Shown here piece by piece: positions 62,229-64,000 of a DNA stretch of 64,000 bases. The notes beneath the pieces were generated by a model. The model did no database searches. It was given only the letters and a program-made list of their open reading frames with translations, and was not told where the DNA came from. The stretch covers positions 169,491-233,490 of the forward strand of contig JBARIW010000051.1 of the NCBI GenBank assembly GCA_049799955.1, given 5' to 3'. The DNA is from JBGTFE01 sp049799955 (lineage in GTDB: Bacteria; Acidobacteriota; Blastocatellia; Pyrinomonadales; Pyrinomonadaceae). The number at the start of each line of letters is the position of its first letter. Position 1 is the first letter of the stretch. Both the position numbers and the translations under genes were made by a program.

Positions 62229-63307
62229 AAGGCGAGAGCCTGTCGCTCGGTTGAGGTTAAATCTTCGCTGCCGACATATTCGAAGCTCGGTCCAGCCACA
62301 AACCCCGGATTGTTCGGGTCGGGAAGCGCGAGAAGTTCGAGAGCGTATAATCTGACGGAAAACATAAGTCCCATCGCGGCGTTTATTTGTTCCGGTTCGC
62401 CGTTAAATGCGCGGTGCAGGGAATTCAGCAGATTCGTGTATGAATAGTTAAATAATTTGCTGTTCAGATAAGCCAGCGAATTGACGGGATAATCGCTCAT
62501 CTTCGGATTTTCCCGCATATTGGGAATTAATGTGCCGTCAAAAGGTATCGGGTCGCCGGAAAAAGAATAAGTGCCGTCGGGCTTTTTAACTAATTTTTTT
62601 CCTTTGACTATTTCCTGAAAACGGTAATAGTGCGCGGGTTCGTTTGTTCCGGTCGGCACGTCGTCGGGATTAACGAACGGGTCTGTAGTGGTTCCTTCGC
62701 CCTGATCGACTATGATGTCGATTCCCCGGTCGGCTGTTTTCAAATCCGTTATCGGGAACAGCAGTTTTGTCGGGAAAAACTTATCAAACGTTACTTGGTG
62801 CGCCGGATTGCCGGTAAAAATTGTCGAACCCTTTGCTTTCGCTTCTTTATCCAATTCTCCGAGCTGTTGTTTGATTTTTTCGTAGAACATGCCGATGGTC
62901 AGTTGATTTTCAACCAACGCTTCGATATGAATCGGGTTTTCCGGTTCTTCGATTACCATAAAGACATTCTGTACCAAATCTAGTGAAAATCTGGCGAGCG
63001 GCACTTGCAAACCGGATTCGACTCCGCCCGGCAGCGGTCCGGGATACGTCGGGATAAAAGGCGGTTTATTTATGACCGCGTGCCCGCCGATGGCAGTCAA
63101 TACATTAGCGGCGATGGATAAATGAAGCATTTCCTCGCCGAGTATCGAGCCGACCAGATTTGAAATATCATCATTGCCGGTATTGTTCAAAGTGAAATTT
63201 GCCGTTAAATACGTAGGAATGGTCGCGTGCTCAAGCTCTACGGCAAGCTGAAGCGCATCTCTTACATCCTCAATAGTTTCAATCTGTATGTCTTTAAGAA
63301 GTATCAT
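62225..63307 (-). CDS. VioB-like ferritin-like protein
   Basis: A 360-residue protein with the ferritin-like domain found in VioB and relatives: DALQLAVELEHATIPTYLTA and LVGSILGEEMLHLSIAANVLTAIGGHAV contain Glu/His pairs suited to a di-iron site. A second helical part (NQLTIGMFYEKIKQQLGEL, YSYTNLLNSLHRAFNGEPEQINAAMG) follows. In VioB this family couples indolic intermediates; here the reaction is unknown. It is in an operon with a VOC protein and the exported-type gene upstream. Confidence 0.8.
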   Translation of the reverse strand: MILLKDIQIETIEDVRDALQLAVELEHATIPTYLTANFTLNNTGNDDISNLVGSILGEEMLHLSIAANVLTAIGGHAVINKPPFIPTYPGPLPGGVESGLQVPLARFSLDLVQNVFMVIEEPENPIHIEALVENQLTIGMFYEKIKQQLGELDKEAKAKGSTIFTGNPAHQVTFDKFFPTKLLFPITDLKTADRGIDIIVDQGEGTTTDPFVNPDDVPTGTNEPAHYYRFQEIVKGKKLVKKPDGTYSFSGDPIPFDGTLIPNMRENPKMSDYPVNSLAYLNSKLFNYSYTNLLNSLHRAFNGEPEQINAAMGLMFSVRLYALELLALPDPNNPGFVAGPSFEYVGSEDLTSTERQALAL

Positions 63308-63325
63308 AGTAGTAGTTAAATATTT

Positions 63326-64000
63326 TTATGATTTTCTGGTCGTAACGGTTTTTTTCTTCCCTTTCGGCGGCAGTACGCTGTCAAGATAGTTGATAATCAT
63401 TTTCTGCTTATCGCGCGACAAATCTCTGGTCGCGGGCATATAGTTCGGGTCGTTTCTGTCTTTGCTGAAAACAAATTTTAATATTTCCGCATTGCCGTCA
63501 ACCACATCTTTATCTGCCAGATTAAATATGCCTTTCGACATAATCGGATAAAGATTGGCGTATTGCTGCATTGTCGGCTGAATATCGTTCCAGGTCGGTT
63601 TTTTTATAGTAGCGGCAGGAACGCTGTCAAATACCAGGACACTGATGAAATTTGCCTGATTGCAATTCGCAAAAGTCTGGTCGCTCAGGTTATAAGATAT
63701 GCCGTAAATCTGACCGTCGATATATACTCGCGGGTTTTTCGGGTCGATTCCCGTTATCGTTATGGAAGCTTTTCCATTCAAATCCGTATCGACGGATTTA
63801 TCCGGATTTAATGTGGGAAGAACAGGTCCTCCGATTGCCGGATAGCCCGGAGGCTGCGCTCCTAAAGTATTTGCGGTATCGAGTCGAAAATCTATTGTCT
63901 TGCCGGAAACAGGCTGCCCCAAATTCGTCGCATAAAAATCAACCGAACACTTTTCGCCCGGATTCAGCCAAAACACGAATGTATCGGCGTTGACATATTC
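63326..64000 (-). CDS. Unknown protein of the ferritin-VOC operon, cut by the window edge
   Basis: An open frame of 224 residues running off the right edge (EYVNADTFVFWLNPGEKCSV...). The visible part starts with an Ig-like beta domain (DFYATNLGQPVSGKTIDFRL...KASITITGIDP) and ends in a helical region (YPIMSKGIFNLADKDVVDGN...MPATRDLSRDKQKMIINYLDSVLPPKGKKK) that resembles the end of cytochrome-c-like domains but has no CxxCH. It lies 18 bp upstream of the ferritin-like gene on the same strand. Confidence 0.65.
   Translation of the reverse strand, partial: EYVNADTFVFWLNPGEKCSVDFYATNLGQPVSGKTIDFRLDTANTLGAQPPGYPAIGGPVLPTLNPDKSVDTDLNGKASITITGIDPKNPRVYIDGQIYGISYNLSDQTFANCNQANFISVLVFDSVPAATIKKPTWNDIQPTMQQYANLYPIMSKGIFNLADKDVVDGNAEILKFVFSKDRNDPNYMPATRDLSRDKQKMIINYLDSVLPPKGKKKTVTTRKS

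Noticed and set aside
57611..64000. Direct repeat of the tRNA-Ala 3' end (attR of an island)
   Set aside because: No second copy of the CTCGTCTCCACCA end was seen to the right within the window.
1..64000. CRISPR array
   Set aside because: No regularly spaced direct repeats of 24-40 bases with unique spacers; the repeats present are palindromes of short tandem words.

Overview
This 64 kb window looks like a bacterial chromosome segment around the replication origin, most likely from an Acidobacteriota lineage of the Blastocatellia type (inference). The clues are a GWxTD-domain protein, a VWFA-related secreted protein of the Acidobacteria type, moderate GC, many genes without a clear Shine-Dalgarno, and many intergenic hairpins built from tandem short words. 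No rRNA gene or CRISPR array was seen. One tRNA (Ala, GGC) is present.

Layout. 1-4.8 kb: RNB-family ribonuclease, then a minus-strand run of small proteins (zinc ribbon, membrane protein, histidine-phosphatase-like, methyltransferase, DoxX-like, and a 57-residue coiled-coil protein). 4,856-14,016: a complete 9.16 kb element with Tn7-like ends and a perfect 5-bp target duplication (GCATT), inserted in the loop of the dnaN terminator. It has no transposase. It carries an S1/P1 nuclease, a large helical-repeat protein, and an operon of a DUF4407 coiled-coil membrane protein, a small membrane protein and a class A penicillin-binding protein. 14-18.3 kb: dnaN, a small membrane protein and dnaA, with DnaA-box clusters on both sides of dnaA (candidate bipartite oriC), then a NuiA-like nuclease inhibitor.

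18.4-24.4 kb: GIN/DUF2807 protein, DUF445 protein, arylamine N-acetyltransferase, and purM-purN plus a CTP-dependent riboflavin-kinase-like protein. 24.4-33 kb: the classical origin-proximal cluster rpmH-rnpA-yidD-yidC-jag-mnmE-mnmG-parA-parB. Here the rnpA frame starts upstream of rpmH and contains it entirely. 33-37.5 kb: a selenocysteine-containing selD whose N-terminus is hidden behind an in-frame UGA, tatA and tatC, and a GWxTD protein. 37.7-44.5 kb: asparagine synthase, a family 2 glycosyltransferase and an M16C metalloprotease.

44.6-57.5 kb: methyltransferases interleaved with an AT-rich HEPN-like gene and a MazEF-type pair, then thyA, an OmpA protein, a VWA protein, an FmdB zinc ribbon, a lipocalin, trxB, an M15 peptidase, a PilZ protein and an enoyl-CoA hydratase. 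57.5-64 kb: tRNA-Ala with a decayed integrase tail beside it, then accessory genes (DUF4386, AraC regulator, serine hydrolase, VOC protein, VioB-like ferritin protein, and a secreted-type protein cut by the window edge).

The strongest leads are the Tn7-like element and its envelope cargo, its geometry at dnaN (which mirrors Tn7 at glmS), the nested rpmH/rnpA, and the Sec-containing SelD.
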